Below, piece after piece: positions 34,516-42,968 of a stretch of 64,000 nt of DNA. Where the stretch lies: assembly GCF_003024195.1 (NCBI RefSeq), contig NZ_KZ679052.1, positions 62,001 to 126,000 of the forward strand, written 5' to 3'. How positions within the stretch are numbered: position 1 is the stretch's first letter; each line of letters opens with the position of its first letter. Source of the DNA: Streptomyces dioscori. Its GTDB lineage: Bacteria > Actinomycetota > Actinomycetes > Streptomycetales > Streptomycetaceae. The position numbers were made by a program, and so were the translations under genes. Below the pieces are notes generated by a model. It saw only the letters and a program-made list of their open reading frames with translations, did no database searches and was not told where the DNA came from.

Positions 34516-35352
34516 TCAGGCGGCGAGGACGAGTGCCCCGCCGGCCGGCGGACCGCGCCGGCTGACCGAGTGCTGAAGAGCGGTCGTACGCGGGGCCGGT
34601 GGCTCGTACGCCCAGCCGCGCGGTGCGCCGGGCACCGCCGGGAGCACGCCGGGCAGGCCCGCCAGCAGGGCCCGTACGAGCGCCAGGGCTCCGCGCAGGG
34701 AGACCAGCGGCCCTTCCGCGACTCCGTGCGCCGAGAGCCGCAGGAGGCGCCGCAGAGCGATGTCCCCGCGGCGCAGCAGCCACCCGGCGGCGACGGCGGC
34801 GAGAACGTGGCCGAGGAGCATCGGCAGCGACGGCAGCACCGACGACGGTGATCCGACGGCGGCCGACATGGCGCCCGCCTGCTCGTGCAGGGCGTGCGAG
34901 GCGCCCGTGCCCGTACCGCCGGTGCCGGTGCCTGTGCCGAGTTGTGCGTCGGCGAGGATCCGCTGGGCCTGGGCGGGGCTGAGGGTCGCGACGGACGCGC
35001 CGCACACCAGCCGCGCGGCGCGGGCCACGAGCGAGGTGTCCACACCGGTGGAAGCCGTGGAGGCGGTGGCCGCCGTACCGTGCTGTCCGAGTCCGAAGAG
35101 CGTGTGCAGCACCGTCTGGCCGGTCGCGAGGAGCACGGTGATGCCCGGCAGCGAGCGCTCACGCCCGGCGAGCGGCGCCGCGACGGCGAAGACGGCGAGG
35201 AAGCCCACCCCGAGCGACCACAGGGGAACCGTCGCGCAGGAGGCGATGGAGTGGCCGGCCGCGGCCAGCACGACACAGACCGCGGTGAACACCGCGGCCC
35301 TCAGGACCCGGAGATCACCTCCGGTGTGCGCGCGCTGGTGGGAGGCAGTCAT
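34516..35352 (-). CDS. Conserved membrane protein, unknown function
   Basis: 278 residues, not recognised beyond being a Streptomyces-type hypothetical. At least five hydrophobic spans: ~20-42, 45-65, 72-92, one near 165-185, and one near 205-225. A Gly/Thr repeat (GTGTGTGGTGTG) lies mid-protein, and a short Arg/Gly/Pro tail ends ALVLAA. ATG 35352 has no strong ribosome-binding site. It is upstream of, and on the same strand as, the copper operon, and divergent from the anti-sigma-like gene. A role in copper handling is possible only by position. Confidence 0.68.
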   Translation of the reverse strand: MTASHQRAHTGGDLRVLRAAVFTAVCVVLAAAGHSIASCATVPLWSLGVGFLAVFAVAAPLAGRERSLPGITVLLATGQTVLHTLFGLGQHGTAATASTASTGVDTSLVARAARLVCGASVATLSPAQAQRILADAQLGTGTGTGGTGTGASHALHEQAGAMSAAVGSPSSVLPSLPMLLGHVLAAVAAGWLLRRGDIALRRLLRLSAHGVAEGPLVSLRGALALVRALLAGLPGVLPAVPGAPRGWAYEPPAPRTTALQHSVSRRGPPAGGALVLAA

Positions 35353-35657
35353 GGCGGGCTCATCATCGCACTGGCCCTGGCCGCCCCATACGGCAGGTCC
35401 ACAAGATGACGTGCGGACCGGAAGATGAGGTTCTGGGGTCATTCGCCCGCATATGTGTCGGCTTCGTCGGTGCCGCGTCGGTGCCGTGCCTCGGTCCTGT
35501 GTGTCGGTCCTGTGTGTCGGATACATACCGGCCATACACCGGCAGATGGCGTCGGTACATCCCCCGTATGGGCGTTCTCACGTCGCCCGCACGCTTAGCC
35601 CCGGGCTCCGGCGGCAATACGTATCGGTATGTCGAGCCGCGGCCAGGAGGCTGGAGC
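35353..35657. other. 305-bp divergent promoter region
   Basis: Between the leftward membrane protein and the rightward ATPase gene. It contains a 13-bp direct repeat CGGTCCTGTGTGT twice (35492-35517) and ATACGTAT, a perfect 8-bp palindrome near 35618. No gene is seen. Confidence 0.5.
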
Positions 35658-36110
35658 ATGAGCATCTGGTGGTCCCTCCATCTCCGGCGTGAGGCGGCGA
35701 GTGTTCCGCTCGCCCGGCGCCTGCTGATCGGCACGATGGAGTCGGCGGGGGTGGATCCTGACATCTCCTACGACATCTCCGTCGCGCTGAGCGAGGCCTG
35801 CGCCAACGCCGTCGAGCACGGCGGCGACACGGACCGGGGCAAGCCCACCGAGGCCTACCGGGTCACCGCCTATCTGGACGGCGAGAAGTGCCGTATCGAG
35901 GTGACCGACTCCGGCCCGGGGTTCCCGTCCGGACGGGGGCGTGCGCCCCTGCGGCCCTCCCACAGCGACGCGGAGCACGGCCGGGGCCTGTGTCTGATCC
36001 AGGAGCTCGCCGACCACGTCCACATCGGCAGCTCCGTCAGGGGCGGGGCCGTGGTCAGCTTCGACAAGATCCTCAAGTGGCGCGAGGGCACACCGCTGCT
36101 GGCGACCTGA
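35658..36110 (+). CDS. GHKL ATP-binding protein (RsbW/anti-sigma-like)
   Basis: 150-residue stand-alone histidine-kinase-type ATPase, the kind that act as anti-sigma factors or as serine kinases of anti-anti-sigma factors. The N-box ALSEACANAVEHG and G1 box VTDSGPGFP are clear, as is GRGLCLIQELADHV for G2. No dimerisation/phospho-acceptor domain is present. The ATG at 35658 follows GGAGG and GGAG; the long upstream frame has no such site. No sigma factor is next to it, though a related protein lies at 48.1 kb and a phosphatase of the SpoIIE type at 43 kb. Confidence 0.85.
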   Translation: MSIWWSLHLRREAASVPLARRLLIGTMESAGVDPDISYDISVALSEACANAVEHGGDTDRGKPTEAYRVTAYLDGEKCRIEVTDSGPGFPSGRGRAPLRPSHSDAEHGRGLCLIQELADHVHIGSSVRGGAVVSFDKILKWREGTPLLAT

Positions 36111-36260
36111 CGGCCCGTCCCGGGCCCCTTCGAACGGGCACCCCTACCGGGCCCCTCCAAGAGGGGTGGTTTCCCGCCGATTTCAGCTTTCCCGGCATTC
36201 TCAGGGCGCTCACAGCTTTCACCCATGTCCCTGACGGGTCGCCTCCCTAGCTTTTCCGGC

Positions 36261-37232
36261 ATGACGGGAACACACAAAGGCACGACCATCACGCGGCGCC
36301 GGGCCCTCGCGGTCACCGGCGGTACGGCCGCGGCCGGCGGGCTCGCGATCGCCGGATACCAGTCCGCCTTCGCCGACGAGACGGCCGCCACGGCTGCGGA
36401 GAGCGCCACGGGGAGCGCCACGGAGACGGCCTCCGCGAGCGCGTCGGCCACGTCGGGCAGCGGCACCTGCGTCCTCATGTCCAGCGTCACCGAAGGCCCG
36501 TACTACCTGGACGGCGCCCTCGTGCGGAAGGACATCACCGAGGGCAAGAGCGGTGTCCCGCTGACGCTGCGGATCACCGTGCAGGACACCACGGAGTCCT
36601 GCGCCCCGGTCGCCGGCGCGGCCGTGGAGATCTGGCACTGCGACGCGTGGGGCTACTACTCGGGCTACACGACGGCCAACCCCGGCGGCTCCGCGCCCGC
36701 CGAGAGCGAGGACGGCTCGACCGCCGACGACAAGACCTATCTGCGGGGCTACCAGGTCGCCAACGCCAACGGGGTCGTCAAGTTCGAGACCATCGTCCCC
36801 GGCTGGTACACGCCGCGCACCTGCCACATCCACGTGAAGGTGCACACCGGCGGCGAGAAGGAGGACGGCACCTACGAGGGCGGCAAGGTCAACTACACCG
36901 GCCAGCTCTTCTTCGACGACGACATCGCCGAGCAGATCTTCGAACTGGAGCCCTACTCCCAGCACTCGGGCACCTGGACCGAGCTCGACGACGACATGGT
37001 CTACGACGGCGGGGGCGCCTCCAGCGGCCTGCTCACCCTCAAAGCCGTGCACAAGAAGGACCCCTCCAAGGGCTACAAGGGCTCCATCACGCTCGGGGTC
37101 GACCCGGACGCCGAGAACACCGGCGCGGGCAGCGGCGGCGGTGGCGGCGGCACGCCCCCGAGCGGCGCTCCGAGCGGTGCCCCCAGCGACGCCCCGAGCG
37201 CGTCGGCCTCCTCCTCCGCCTCCTCTTCCTGA
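36261..37232 (+). CDS. Intradiol ring-cleavage dioxygenase, Tat-exported
   Basis: 323-residue non-heme Fe(III) dioxygenase that opens catechol-type rings between the hydroxyls; here it is probably secreted. Twin arginines in TITRRRALAVTGG plus a hydrophobic stretch give a Tat signal. The catalytic fold has TEGPYY with an iron Tyr, then GWYTPRTCHIHVK with the second Tyr and two His. A Gly/Ser/Pro/Ala-rich tail of ~45 residues ends the protein. Secreted members act on lignin- or lipid-derived aromatics. TAGCTT lies 7 bases before the ATG and no ribosome-binding site is seen, so the transcript may be leaderless. The next gene follows after 11 bp. Confidence 0.88.
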   Translation: MTGTHKGTTITRRRALAVTGGTAAAGGLAIAGYQSAFADETAATAAESATGSATETASASASATSGSGTCVLMSSVTEGPYYLDGALVRKDITEGKSGVPLTLRITVQDTTESCAPVAGAAVEIWHCDAWGYYSGYTTANPGGSAPAESEDGSTADDKTYLRGYQVANANGVVKFETIVPGWYTPRTCHIHVKVHTGGEKEDGTYEGGKVNYTGQLFFDDDIAEQIFELEPYSQHSGTWTELDDDMVYDGGGASSGLLTLKAVHKKDPSKGYKGSITLGVDPDAENTGAGSGGGGGGTPPSGAPSGAPSDAPSASASSSASSS

Positions 37233-37243
37233 GGAGGCCGTCG

Positions 37244-38086
37244 GCGATGAGCAGCCGTGCGGACGAGACGCTGGCGCGGGCCGCGGTGGCCGCGCTCACC
37301 GGGCAGCTGGCGCTGGCACCCAAGCCAGGACTGCCCGACCCGCGTGACCTCGGTGCCCGGGTGACCGGTGAGGACCACTGTTCGCTGCGCTGGTCGGCCA
37401 AGGCGCTGGAGCCGGGCCTCGCGGCGATGGCCGCCGCCGCCCGCCGCACCGGTGCGGCGACCCCCGAACTGCGGGCGGAACTCGGTGCGATCGGACGCTG
37501 CACCGAACACTCGGTGGCCCTGGCGGGCGGCGGGCACCGCGGAGCGCTGTGGGTGCTCGGCCTGCTGGTCGCCGCCGCGGCCCTGGAACCCCGGACCGGC
37601 GGACGGGACCTGACCGCCGCCGCCAAACGGATCGCGGCCCACTCCGACCGGCGGGCGCCACGACGGCCCTCCCGCGGTTCGTCGGTCTCCGCGAAGTACG
37701 GCGCGGCCGGTGCCCGGGGCGAGGCGAGAGCCGGCTTCCCCCATGTGCGCAGGGCGTTGGACACGCTGGCCGCGGCCCGCACCGCGGGCGTCCCCGAGCC
37801 GTACGCGCGCCTGGACGCCCTGCTGACCGTCATGTCGACGCTCCAGGACACCGAGTTGCTGTACACGGCAGGCCCGCACGGTCTGCGGCACGTGCAGGCG
37901 GGCGCGCGCGGGGTCGTCGAGGCGGGCAGCACGTCCACCGGTCCGGGCCGCGCGGCCCTGGCGGCCTTCGACGAGGACCTCCACGCGCGCGCGTGGAGCC
38001 CGCGCGGAAGCAGCGGGCTGCTCGCGGGGGCCCTGTTCGCGGATGCGCTTCCGGTGCGGGTCAGTTCACCGGCACCGGCCGCTTGA
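37244..38086 (+). CDS. CitG/MdcB-like triphosphoribosyl-dephospho-CoA synthase
   Basis: 280 residues, distantly like the enzymes that make the prosthetic group of citrate or malonate lyase. Family-like blocks are PKPGLPDPRDLGA near residue 23, GRCTEHSVALAGGGHRGALW near 85, and SAKYGAAGARGEARAGF near 150. The first is weaker than in CitG, and no lyase genes adjoin it, so the true substrate may differ. GAGGAGG overlaps the dioxygenase stop and sits 9 bases before the ATG. Its last 26 bp overlap the 3' end of the convergent MFS gene. Confidence 0.72.
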   Translation, partial: AMSSRADETLARAAVAALTGQLALAPKPGLPDPRDLGARVTGEDHCSLRWSAKALEPGLAAMAAAARRTGAATPELRAELGAIGRCTEHSVALAGGGHRGALWVLGLLVAAAALEPRTGGRDLTAAAKRIAAHSDRRAPRRPSRGSSVSAKYGAAGARGEARAGFPHVRRALDTLAAARTAGVPEPYARLDALLTVMSTLQDTELLYTAGPHGLRHVQAGARGVVEAGSTSTGPGRAALAAFDEDLHARAWSPRGSSGLLAGALFADALPVRVSSPAPAA

Positions 38087-39527
38087 CGGCCGTTTCGGGT
38101 GCCGGAGCGAGAAGTGAGCGCGCGGCCCGGCTCTCCGTCGGCCCGGGGGCCGGGTTGCCGTCCGAGTCCGTGGTCCGGCTCTCCGTCGGTCCGGGGACCG
38201 GGTTGCCGAGCGGGTCCGTGGTCCGGCTCTCCGTCGGTCCGGGGACCGGGTTGCCGTCCGAGTCCGCGGTCCGGCTCTCCGTCGCCCACCGCACCGCGGG
38301 ACCCATCGCGTACGAGGCCGCCAGCGTCAGGGCGCCGAGCAGCAGCCAGCCGGGCGTTCCCCAGCCCACGAGCAGCGCCGTCAGCACCAGTGGGCCGAGC
38401 GTCCGCGCCACCGTCGCGCCCGTACCGAAGAAGCCCTGGTACTCGCCCACCCGGTCGGGCGGAGCGAGGTCGAAGGAGAGCTGCCAGGATCCCGCGGACT
38501 GCTGCATCTCGGCGACGACCTGGAGCACCGCGCCGACCGTCAGCACACAGACCGCCGTCCACGGCGGGACCCCGGCCGACAGGGCGAACACCGCGCACGA
38601 GGCCAGCATCACGAGCCCCGAACGCCGTACCGCGCGCGTGGCCGACGCCGTGCCCGTCACCCCGCGGGCCGTCCGCACCTGGAAGAGCATCACCGCGCCG
38701 GTGTTGAGCACGAACAGCGCGGAGACCACCCACGTCGGAGCCGCGGTCCGCTCGGCGATCCACAGCGGGATGCCCAGACTCAGCAACGGCATCCGAAGCA
38801 GCAGCACGGTGTTGAGGAGGGTCACGACGGCGTAGGGACGATCGCGCAGCACGCCGGGCGCGTCACCCCGCCCGGACCCCTGGCCGGCTCCCACGCGCGC
38901 GTGCGTCCCGTCCACGGCCGGCAACCGCAGCAGCACCGCCGCGCACAGCAGGAAGCTCACCGCGTCCAGCGCGAACACCCCGAGGTAGGCCGCCCGCGTC
39001 CCGGCGTGCAGCGCCAGTCCGCCGAGCCCCGCCCCCACCGCGAGCCCGGCGTTGAGCGTCGACTGGAGGTGCGCGAGCAGCCCCGTGCGCTCCTGGCGGG
39101 ACACCAGACCGGCCAGGAGCGCCTGCCGGGCGGCCGCGAGCCCCGACTGCGCGGTCGCGTACGCGCACGCCGCCAGCACGAACGGCACGAAGCCCCGCAC
39201 GACGAGGAAGGACGCCACGGCGAGGCTCGTGGCCAGCGCCAGGAGCACCGCCGTGCCGCGCGGCCCCCGCCGGTCGGCGAGCCGGCCCAGGGGTACGCCC
39301 GCGACCGAGCCGACCGCCCAGGCGACCGTGAGCCCGAGCCCCACGCGCGCGGGTGCGAGCCCGACGACATGCGTGAAGTAGAGGGCGGAGGTGACGTAGA
39401 AGGCGCCGTCCCCGACGGAATTGCTCAACTGGGCCAGGGCCAGGACCCGCTGCGGTCCCGCGGGCGGGATCACACGGTTCACGCGTACGGAGGCCTCGGC
39501 TGCCGTTGCTCGGTTGCTCATGGCCAT
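38061..39527 (-). CDS. MFS transporter with C-terminal 16-residue repeats
   Basis: 488-residue major-facilitator protein of the drug-efflux type with 12 predicted spans. The loop-2/3 motif GRLADRRGPRG is present. After the last span the tail carries three copies of a 16-residue unit (TESRTxDxxGNPxPGP), coded by a 48-bp DNA repeat, and then a Pro-rich end. The repeats are cytoplasmic and add no known domain. The ATG (39527, or 39521 two codons in) lacks a strong Shine-Dalgarno sequence. Only 129 bp separate it from the stop of the MocR gene upstream on the same strand, so the MocR protein may control it. Confidence 0.86.
   Translation of the reverse strand: MAMSNRATAAEASVRVNRVIPPAGPQRVLALAQLSNSVGDGAFYVTSALYFTHVVGLAPARVGLGLTVAWAVGSVAGVPLGRLADRRGPRGTAVLLALATSLAVASFLVVRGFVPFVLAACAYATAQSGLAAARQALLAGLVSRQERTGLLAHLQSTLNAGLAVGAGLGGLALHAGTRAAYLGVFALDAVSFLLCAAVLLRLPAVDGTHARVGAGQGSGRGDAPGVLRDRPYAVVTLLNTVLLLRMPLLSLGIPLWIAERTAAPTWVVSALFVLNTGAVMLFQVRTARGVTGTASATRAVRRSGLVMLASCAVFALSAGVPPWTAVCVLTVGAVLQVVAEMQQSAGSWQLSFDLAPPDRVGEYQGFFGTGATVARTLGPLVLTALLVGWGTPGWLLLGALTLAASYAMGPAVRWATESRTADSDGNPVPGPTESRTTDPLGNPVPGPTESRTTDSDGNPAPGPTESRAARSLLAPAPETAVKRPVPVN
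38131..38283. repeat. 48-bp tandem repeat, three copies plus
   Basis: Units at 38131-38178, 38179-38226, 38227-38274 and a 9-bp start of a fourth; over 90 percent alike. They code the repeated tail of the MFS transporter. Confidence 0.9.
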
Positions 39528-39656
39528 GACGCTACGAGGGCAGTGGACCTCTCGGCAGGCCCAATAACTGTGCCATTTCCTGGCCCAATTTCCGCGCCTC
39601 GCGCCCCGCGCCCCGTGCCAAGCACGCAGCGCCCCGTGCCCGGTGCCCGTCCTGCT

Positions 39657-41024
39657 TCAGGCCCCCTCCAGCACCTGCCCCAGCGCTTCCAACGCCTCCG
39701 GATAGACCCGCTCCCGAGGCGTCCCGTACCCCACCACCAACCCCTGGGGCCGTCCGTCGCCCGGCGTGTGCCAGTGCTCGCCGAGGTGCCCGACCGCGAG
39801 GCCCTTCCCGGCGGCCCGCGCCAGCACCGCCCCCTCGTCCGCCACCTCGACCAGCGCGTGCAGCCCCGCCGCGACACCCCGTACGCCCCGCCGCGCGCCC
39901 AGCCGGTCGAGGAGCTGGTCCCGGCGCCGCCGGTAGCGCAGCCGGCACGCGCGTACGTGCCGGTCGTAGGCATGACTGGTGATCAGCTCGGCGAGGGCCA
40001 GCTGGCCGATGGACTCGGTGTGGTGGTCGCTGTGCAGCTTGGCGTCGGCGACCGCGTCGACGAGATGCGGCGGCAGCACCATCCAGCCGAGCCGCAGCGC
40101 GGGCCCGAGCGTCTTGGACGCCGTCCCCAGGTACGCCACCTGCCCGGGGGCCATCCCCTGGAGCGCGCCCACGGGCTGCCGGTCGTAGCGGAACTCCCCG
40201 TCGTAGTCGTCCTCCACGATGACCCCTCCACGCGCGCGTGCCCAGTCCGTGAGGGCCCGCCGCCGCTCCGGGTGCAGGGTCACCCCGGTCGGGTACTGGT
40301 GCGCGGGCGTCACCACGACGGCCGCCGCGTCCCCGAGCCCCCGTACGCGGACGCCCCGTTCGTCGACCTCCGCGGGGGCCACCGTCCCGCCGTTGTGCCG
40401 CACCACGTCCCGGTGGAAGGGCAGCCCGGGGTCCTCCATGGCGATCGCCCCGCCGTCCAGCACACGGGTGAGCAGCGCGAGCCCCTGTACGTATCCGGTC
40501 GTCACCACGATCCGCTCGGGCGGCGCGATCACCCCGCGCGCCCGCCCCAGGTACCCCGACAGCGCCGTCCGCAGTTCGATCCGGCCGCGCGGGTCCCCGT
40601 AGTCGTACGCCAGGGAGGGCGCGTTCGCGATCGCCCTGCGCAGCGCCCGCAGCCAGGCCGCCGCCGGAAACGTACCGACGTCGGGGCTGCCGGGCCGCAG
40701 ATCGAAACGGGGCGCACGCGCGCGTGCCGACGTCCTCGGCGCGGCCGCGTCCACGGAGGGCAGCGGGGCGACCTGCGTACCGGCCCCCTGCCGCGCGGTG
40801 AGATAACCCTCGGCGACGAGCTGGTCGTACGCCGCCTTCGCCGTGCCGCGCGAGATCCCGAGCTCCACGGCGAGCCGCCGGGTCGCGGGCAGCCGTGCTC
40901 CGGGAGCCAGCCGCCCGTCCCGGACGGCGTCGCGCAGGGCCCGTTCGAGCCCGGCGCGACGCCCGTCGGAGACGTCCGGATCGAGATGCAGATCGACACC
41001 GACACCGGCCCAGAACGAGTCCAC
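39657..41024 (-). CDS. MocR/GabR-type regulator (GntR HTH + aminotransferase)
   Basis: 455-residue regulator with a GntR winged helix (~15-85: ATRRLAVELGISRGTAKAAYDQLVAEGYL) joined to a fold-type I aminotransferase domain. LGTASKTLGPALRLGW has the PLP lysine, and EDDYDGEFRYD lies before it. MocR proteins sense PLP, GABA or amino compounds through this domain. The GTG at 41024 is chosen, with AAGGAG about 10 bases upstream. The open frame further up runs into an intergenic repeat and is rejected as coding. Two CACGCGCGCGTG palindromes fall in this gene. Confidence 0.88.
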   Translation of the reverse strand: MDSFWAGVGVDLHLDPDVSDGRRAGLERALRDAVRDGRLAPGARLPATRRLAVELGISRGTAKAAYDQLVAEGYLTARQGAGTQVAPLPSVDAAAPRTSARARAPRFDLRPGSPDVGTFPAAAWLRALRRAIANAPSLAYDYGDPRGRIELRTALSGYLGRARGVIAPPERIVVTTGYVQGLALLTRVLDGGAIAMEDPGLPFHRDVVRHNGGTVAPAEVDERGVRVRGLGDAAAVVVTPAHQYPTGVTLHPERRRALTDWARARGGVIVEDDYDGEFRYDRQPVGALQGMAPGQVAYLGTASKTLGPALRLGWMVLPPHLVDAVADAKLHSDHHTESIGQLALAELITSHAYDRHVRACRLRYRRRRDQLLDRLGARRGVRGVAAGLHALVEVADEGAVLARAAGKGLAVGHLGEHWHTPGDGRPQGLVVGYGTPRERVYPEALEALGQVLEGA

Positions 41025-41076
41025 CGACCAGATCTCCTTCTGCCGGGGCCGCGAAAAACCGCGCAGCCTTTTGCCT

Positions 41077-41130
41077 TTTGGGGGCGCGGGGAACTGCGCG
41101 ACCAGCCACAGCGCACCCGCGGACGACGGA
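41077..41130. repeat. Copy of a dispersed Streptomyces intergenic repeat
   Basis: GGGGCGCGGGGAACTGCGCG followed by ACCAGCCAC, the core of a repeat I recall as common between Streptomyces genes. It lies between the MocR gene and pepP and resembles 14307-14372. Confidence 0.6.
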
Positions 41131-41210
41131 AATGGCCGGGCACCCCATCGGTACCCGGCCATTCGTGTCGGTTCATGCCACAGCACAGCGCCGACTCATG
41201 TCATCGCACA

Positions 41211-42698
41211 TCAGCCCGTCAGCGAAGCCATCCACGCCTCGACCTCGTCCGACCGGCGAGGGAGCCCCGCGGACAGGTTCCGGTTGCCGTCCTCCGTGAC
41301 GAGGATGTCGTCCTCGATCCGGACGCCGATGCCCCGGTACTCCTCCGGCACGGTCAGGTCGTCCGCCTGGAAGTACAGCCCCGGCTCGACGGTCAGGCAC
41401 ATGCCCGGCTCCAGCGTGGCGTCCACGTACGTCTCCGTCCGCGCGGCCGCGCAGTCGTGGACGTCCATGCCGAGCATGTGACCGGTGCCGTGCAGGGTCC
41501 AGCGGCGCTGCAGCCCCAGCTCCAGGACCCGCTCGACGGGGCCCTCGACGAGCCCCCACTCGACGAGCTTCTCGGCCAGCACACGCTGGGCGGCGTCGTG
41601 GAAGTCCCGGTACTTGGCACCCGGCTGCACGGCCGCGATGCCGGCCTCCTGGGCCTCGTACACGGCGTCGTAGATCTTCTTCTGGATCTCCGAGTACGTG
41701 CCGTTGACGGGCAGCGTGCGCGTGACGTCGGCCGTGTAGAGGGTGTGGGTCTCCACGCCCGCGTCCAGCAGGAGCAGGTCCCCGGAGCGCACCGGGCCGT
41801 CGTTGCGTACCCAGTGCAGCGTGCACGCGTGCGGTCCGGCCGCGCAGATCGAGCCGTAGCCGATGTCGTTGCCCTCGACCCGCGCGCGCAGGAAGAACGT
41901 GCCCTCGATGTAGCGCTCGCTGGTCGCCTCGGCGCGGTCCAGGACCCGTACGACGTCCTCGAAGCCGCGCACGGTCGAGTCGACCGCCTTCTGCAGCTCG
42001 CCGGCCTCGAACTCGTCCTTGACCAGCCGGGCCTCGGAGAGGAAGACCCGCAGTTCGGCGTCGCGCTCGGCGGTGACCTTGTCGGTGAGCGCCGCCTCGA
42101 TCCCGGCGTCGTATCCGCGCACGACCCGGACGGGTCCGGTCGCCTCGCGCAGCTTCTCGGGGAGTTCCCGGACGTCGGAGGCCGGGATGCCGTACAGCTG
42201 CTCGGCCTCGGTCAGGGAGTGGCGGCGGCCGACCCACAGCTCGCCCTGGCCGGAGAGCCAGAACTCGCCGTTCTCGCGGTCGGAGCGCGGCAGCAGGTAG
42301 ATCGTGGCCTTGTGGCCGTCCGCGGCCGGCTCCAGCACGAGGACGCCGTCCTCGGTGAGACTGCCGGTCAGGTACGCGTACTCGACCGAGGCACGGAAGG
42401 GGTACTCCGTGTCGTTCGAGCGGGTCTTCAGGTTCCCCGCGGGGACGACCAGGCGCTCGCCCGGGAAGCGCGCGGAGAGAGCGGTGCGGCGGGCCGCCGT
42501 GTGCGCGGCCTGGGCGATCGGCTCCAGGCCGTGCAGCTCCGTGTCGGCCCACCCGGACTTCATGCTCTCGGCCAGCTCGTCGGACACGCCCGGGTACAGG
42601 CCGTTCTTGCGCTGCTTGATGGGCTCTTCTTCATCCGCCTGGTCGGCGGCATCTTCAAGCACGGCTTCCGGGGTCTCCGGAATGAGCGCCTCCGACAC
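41211..42698 (-). CDS. pepP: Xaa-Pro aminopeptidase (aminopeptidase P)
   Basis: Cytoplasmic M24B metallopeptidase that removes an N-terminal residue before proline, 495 residues. It has a creatinase-like N-domain and then the pita-bread fold. Ligands are in place: LLLDAGVETHTLYTADVTRT (two Asp), GTGHMLGMDVHD (His), LTVEPGLYF and GVRIEDDILVT (two Glu). The acidic lead (EDAADQADEEEP) is disordered. The GTG has GGAGG 6 bases ahead. It stands alone; an intact M24 enzyme here contrasts with the ruined one at 20 kb. Confidence 0.95.
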   Translation of the reverse strand: MSEALIPETPEAVLEDAADQADEEEPIKQRKNGLYPGVSDELAESMKSGWADTELHGLEPIAQAAHTAARRTALSARFPGERLVVPAGNLKTRSNDTEYPFRASVEYAYLTGSLTEDGVLVLEPAADGHKATIYLLPRSDRENGEFWLSGQGELWVGRRHSLTEAEQLYGIPASDVRELPEKLREATGPVRVVRGYDAGIEAALTDKVTAERDAELRVFLSEARLVKDEFEAGELQKAVDSTVRGFEDVVRVLDRAEATSERYIEGTFFLRARVEGNDIGYGSICAAGPHACTLHWVRNDGPVRSGDLLLLDAGVETHTLYTADVTRTLPVNGTYSEIQKKIYDAVYEAQEAGIAAVQPGAKYRDFHDAAQRVLAEKLVEWGLVEGPVERVLELGLQRRWTLHGTGHMLGMDVHDCAAARTETYVDATLEPGMCLTVEPGLYFQADDLTVPEEYRGIGVRIEDDILVTEDGNRNLSAGLPRRSDEVEAWMASLTG

Positions 42699-42968
42699 GA
42701 TCTGCCTCCTCGATACGACTCTGGACGCCTACCATCGTACGGTCGTACGGAAGAGCGCCCAGGGCCGGAAGACCCGATGACGTGCGGCTCACACAGGGGG
42801 CACGCCGGCGCCCCTGAAGAGGGGCCTGCGGCTCACTCGGACCGGCCCGCCCGGGTGACGTGCGGCAGGTGGTGCGGCCCGCGCGGAACCGGACGTGGGG
42901 CTCGTGCGAACCGGCCCGCGCCGGACGTGCGGCTCACTCGAAGCGGCGGACGCCGGACATGCGGCGGC

